Origin: Methylovulum sp.
GTDB lineage: Bacteria > Pseudomonadota > Gammaproteobacteria > Methylococcales > Methylomonadaceae
DNA length: 64,000 nucleotides
NCBI GenBank assembly: GCA_028712695.1
Contig: JAQTQZ010000008.1
Location: forward strand, 58,224-122,223
Reading direction: 5' to 3'
A model generated the notes under the pieces. It did no database searches, was not told the DNA's origin, and worked only from the letters and a program-made list of their open reading frames with translations. Numbering within the stretch: position 1 is the stretch's first letter; every line of letters starts with the position of its first letter. The translations under genes and the position numbers were made by a program. Positions 61,565 to 64,000 of this stretch are shown here, one piece after another.

Positions 61565-62971
61565 ATGAACCAGCCCTCAAACATAGTCTCCCTTAGCATA
61601 GCCTTCGCCTTAATAATGGCTGTTTGGACAATTTTTAGGAACGGCTGGGGTTCCATCAAACTTATACGCTTGCTGGCTTGGGCATTCGGTTTTTATTTCG
61701 GCCAAAAAGTGATTGATCTCGGCTTTCAGACGGTCGCGCAGGCATTGCAGCAAGACGCCCCAGAACTGGAAGGGGCGGTCATGCTTAGCCTGAAAGAATC
61801 CTCTTCCATTTACGCCATAGCCGTGACGCCAGAGGGCGACACGGCCATCACCAATGCAACATCGGGGCTGAAAGTGTGGGACATAAAAACCGGCCGGGAA
61901 CGTTGGTCGCTAGAGACTGGAGGCAGGGGGGTATTAAGCCCTTCCGGCAAGCTTTTAGCGGTGGGAGGCCATAACAAAAAAGGCCAGCGCACCGTAGAAC
62001 TGCGCAACACAGTTAGCGGGGAGTTGTTGGCAACGCTGGAAGGGGAGCCCACCACATCACAATGGGATGTGGTTTATGGCGGGTTCAGCCATAACGGCGG
62101 TTATTTTTTATTGGGCAGCCAATCCATGCAAATGGCGCTGTACCCGTTGGAAAACTTTGATAGCGGCCTTGCGGATTCGCCCCAAGCGGGCGGCAAAACC
62201 GTGGAGCCCATTATTGTGCCACGGGAAATCCACGCGGCGGGTGATGTGCATTCCTATCCCAACTTCGGCTTTAACGCCGACGACACGCGTATGTTTGTCC
62301 ATTCTTATGCCCATGGCACAGTGGAGCAGTGGTCGGTCGAAGCACAGCCGCAACAGCTTAATGCTTACCGTTTTAAAGATACTATCCAGTTTGCCCCGGC
62401 TCATTTTTCCGACGATGGCGAGATGGTCTTTAACTGCGACGACAAATACATACACCTCGCACCGACAACCGCCTCCATAAGCTCTGAGGGCCGGGCTATT
62501 GAAACGTCAGTCGAAATGGCATATGGAAGCCATCGCATTAAGTACCATTGCGCGTTGAGCCCTGATAATGAATGGTTGGCCTTCGGGGTCAGCGAACATG
62601 AAACAGGACAAAGTGACTTCATTTACACAATCAATTTATGGAAGGCGGATGGAACCCCGATTATGGGTGACACGGACACCGACTTTGTCACTGGCACTTC
62701 GGGCAAGAAAATCACCCCCCAAGTGGCCCAATTAGCCTATAGCCCAGACTCCCGCTATTTATATGTCGCGGATGACTATATGCGGTTACATATTTACGCG
62801 CTCAACGACGCGATCAAAGTGGCCGTCATTCCGTCTGACCAAATTGGCTTCGCCTCTAAATATGCCTTTTCTCCGCTGGTGGCTCCCAGTAATAAAGGCG
62901 TGCTGCTGTCCTACCACAGCGCTTCCAAAGCGGTTTGGATTCCGCTGGGTGAACCGGATGAACCACTTTAA
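61565..62971 (+). CDS. Membrane-anchored WD40/beta-propeller-like protein of unknown function
   Basis: The 468-residue protein has two N-terminal hydrophobic segments (about residues 8-22 and 34-55), then a repeat-rich domain with WD40-like units: YAIAVTPEGDTAITNATSGLKVWDIKTG, GVLSPSGKLLAVGGHN and LAYSPDSRYLYVADDYMRLHIYAL. The role is unknown; propellers usually bind partner proteins. Confidence 0.72.
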   Translation: MNQPSNIVSLSIAFALIMAVWTIFRNGWGSIKLIRLLAWAFGFYFGQKVIDLGFQTVAQALQQDAPELEGAVMLSLKESSSIYAIAVTPEGDTAITNATSGLKVWDIKTGRERWSLETGGRGVLSPSGKLLAVGGHNKKGQRTVELRNTVSGELLATLEGEPTTSQWDVVYGGFSHNGGYFLLGSQSMQMALYPLENFDSGLADSPQAGGKTVEPIIVPREIHAAGDVHSYPNFGFNADDTRMFVHSYAHGTVEQWSVEAQPQQLNAYRFKDTIQFAPAHFSDDGEMVFNCDDKYIHLAPTTASISSEGRAIETSVEMAYGSHRIKYHCALSPDNEWLAFGVSEHETGQSDFIYTINLWKADGTPIMGDTDTDFVTGTSGKKITPQVAQLAYSPDSRYLYVADDYMRLHIYALNDAIKVAVIPSDQIGFASKYAFSPLVAPSNKGVLLSYHSASKAVWIPLGEPDEPL

Positions 62972-63082
62972 AATTAACCTTATACACGCGGAAAAGCGCA
63001 TCCAAGATGTGTTTAAGCTAGCATAATCCCCATACATCGACGGCGCTGAACTTTTAAGCCAATAACTTTTCAGGTATACACC

Positions 63083-64000
63083 ATGTCCTCTAATTCCCCT
63101 TTTACCGCCCTTGATACAGAACTGTTCCCTGTCAGCTACGCAGCTGCCAGACAGCATTGGTTCAAGCAATTGGCGGCGCTGTCCAGTCCTCTTAATCATC
63201 GCCCGTATCCCTGCGCCGGTTTAGGCCCTGACGGTGAGCCGCTGGTTACCGACACGGTTTGGATAGGCCCTGAAAATGCCTCAAAGGTGTTGGTTTTGCT
63301 TGCCGGAACCCATGGTATTGAAGGCTTTGCCGGAAGCGCCATTGAAATTGACCATCTGCGCCTGATTGCTGAAGGGCACGTGCGTATTCCAGCCAACACC
63401 GCCGTGTTGATGGCTCATGCTTTAACGCCGTGGGGCTATGCCTGGCAGCGGCGCGGTGATGCCGATGGCGTTGACCTTAACCGTAATGTGGTTGATTTTA
63501 CCCAGCCGTTACCGGAAAATACCGGCTATGAACAGCTTCGACCCGCATTGTTTTTATTTGATGCCAAACAAAGGCAAGCCGCTTTCACCGAATTTACCCG
63601 TGAACAGGGCCGTGAAGCCTTTGAAAGCGCTATCAGCGCCGGACAGTACACCGACCCTGCCGGGCCTTTTTATGGCGGACACACGCCCGCCCACGGCAGG
63701 CTAGTCACTGAAGCATTGATCAGCCATTACGCCCTGCATCAACGGGATTTGGCGGTGCTTGATTTGCACACCGGCTTAGGGCCTTATGGTTATGGTGAAA
63801 TTATCTGCGACCATGCGCCGGAAAGCACAGGCGCCGCAGTTGCCAGCCGCTGGTACGGCGACTCGGTCACGTTGCCGTTGCTGGGCACATCCAGTTCCGT
63901 CCCTAAACACGGTTTGCTTGATTATGCCTGGCACCGCATCATGAATGCGCGTAGCTGCTACATCACCTTGGAATACGGCACTTACCGGACGTTTGAGCTG
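63083..64000 (+). CDS. DUF2817 (M14-like) metallopeptidase, cut by window end
   Basis: The first 306 residues of a DUF2817 protein are present with no stop before the window ends. The zinc-peptidase-like features are LAGTHGIEGFAGSAIEI, GVDLNRNVVDF and DLHTGLGPYGYGE, as in carboxypeptidase-like amidohydrolases of this family. ATG 63083 is the natural start. The substrate is unknown. Confidence 0.88.
   Translation, partial: MSSNSPFTALDTELFPVSYAAARQHWFKQLAALSSPLNHRPYPCAGLGPDGEPLVTDTVWIGPENASKVLVLLAGTHGIEGFAGSAIEIDHLRLIAEGHVRIPANTAVLMAHALTPWGYAWQRRGDADGVDLNRNVVDFTQPLPENTGYEQLRPALFLFDAKQRQAAFTEFTREQGREAFESAISAGQYTDPAGPFYGGHTPAHGRLVTEALISHYALHQRDLAVLDLHTGLGPYGYGEIICDHAPESTGAAVASRWYGDSVTLPLLGTSSSVPKHGLLDYAWHRIMNARSCYITLEYGTYRTFEL

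Noticed and set aside
1-64000. CRISPR array, rRNA or tRNA genes
   Set aside because: No regularly spaced direct repeats, rRNA-like stretches or cloverleaf-like sequences were noticed by eye; a tRNA scan would settle it.

Overview
This window looks like chromosome from a gammaproteobacterium. The protein sequences and the combination of genes (copper handling, arsenosugar/RiPP cluster, SmbP-like protein) make a methanotroph of the Methylococcales my best guess. That is inference: no 16S rRNA and no methane monooxygenase gene is present. No tRNA, rRNA or CRISPR array was seen.

Bases 1-7249 hold the replication-origin neighbourhood: recF (cut by the window edge), dnaN and dnaA on the minus strand, with an AT-rich dnaN-dnaA spacer full of DnaA boxes (probable oriC). 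The divergent plus-strand block is rpmH-rnpA-yidD-yidC-mnmE. A decayed IS30-family transposase follows mnmE and marks a breakpoint.

Bases 8171-17565 hold the most interesting system. Three near-identical promoter-like elements (TGTAAGG, 15-16 nt, CGACT) precede three transcription units: a broken PiT transporter, arsM, an ECF sigma factor, its zinc-finger anti-sigma and a GDCCVxC protein; hvfA-hvfB-hvfC-hvfX plus arsS; and a 27-codon ORF coupled to a TVP38/flavoprotein disulfide reductase fusion. I read this as one sigma-factor regulon that joins an MNIO-modified, cysteine-rich RiPP metallophore to arsenosugar synthesis. A LysR regulator follows.

Bases 19469-31227 hold an envelope metal/redox cluster: a Tat-exported multicopper oxidase, a SCO-like protein lacking the copper-binding CxxxC, a large secreted protein of unknown function, a glutaminyl cyclase, a CusB/CusA-type RND pump, a DsbA-like lipoprotein, an SNase-like protein that is probably inactive, and a c5-type cytochrome lipoprotein.

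Bases 31362-49850 are mixed: a CHASE/PAS/GAF/GGDEF/EAL protein, an NCS2 permease, an IS982 remnant, a secreted SmbP-like protein facing a MarR regulator with three shared operator-like repeats, then YidH-like, Sua5/TsaC, acs, slyD, an exosortase, an EF-hand protein, a secreted unknown and a TPR-sulfotransferase.

Bases 49904-64000 hold a FemAB-like protein, then a toxin-antitoxin-like module enclosed by ~92-bp inverted repeats. After it come the moxR-DUF58-DUF4381-batA-batB aerotolerance-type operon, YihY/BrkB, a RimK-type ATP-grasp ligase, a beta-propeller membrane protein and a DUF2817 peptidase cut by the window end. Palindromic CCTAGG-centred MITE-like elements and GTAGGGTACGC hairpins are scattered between genes.
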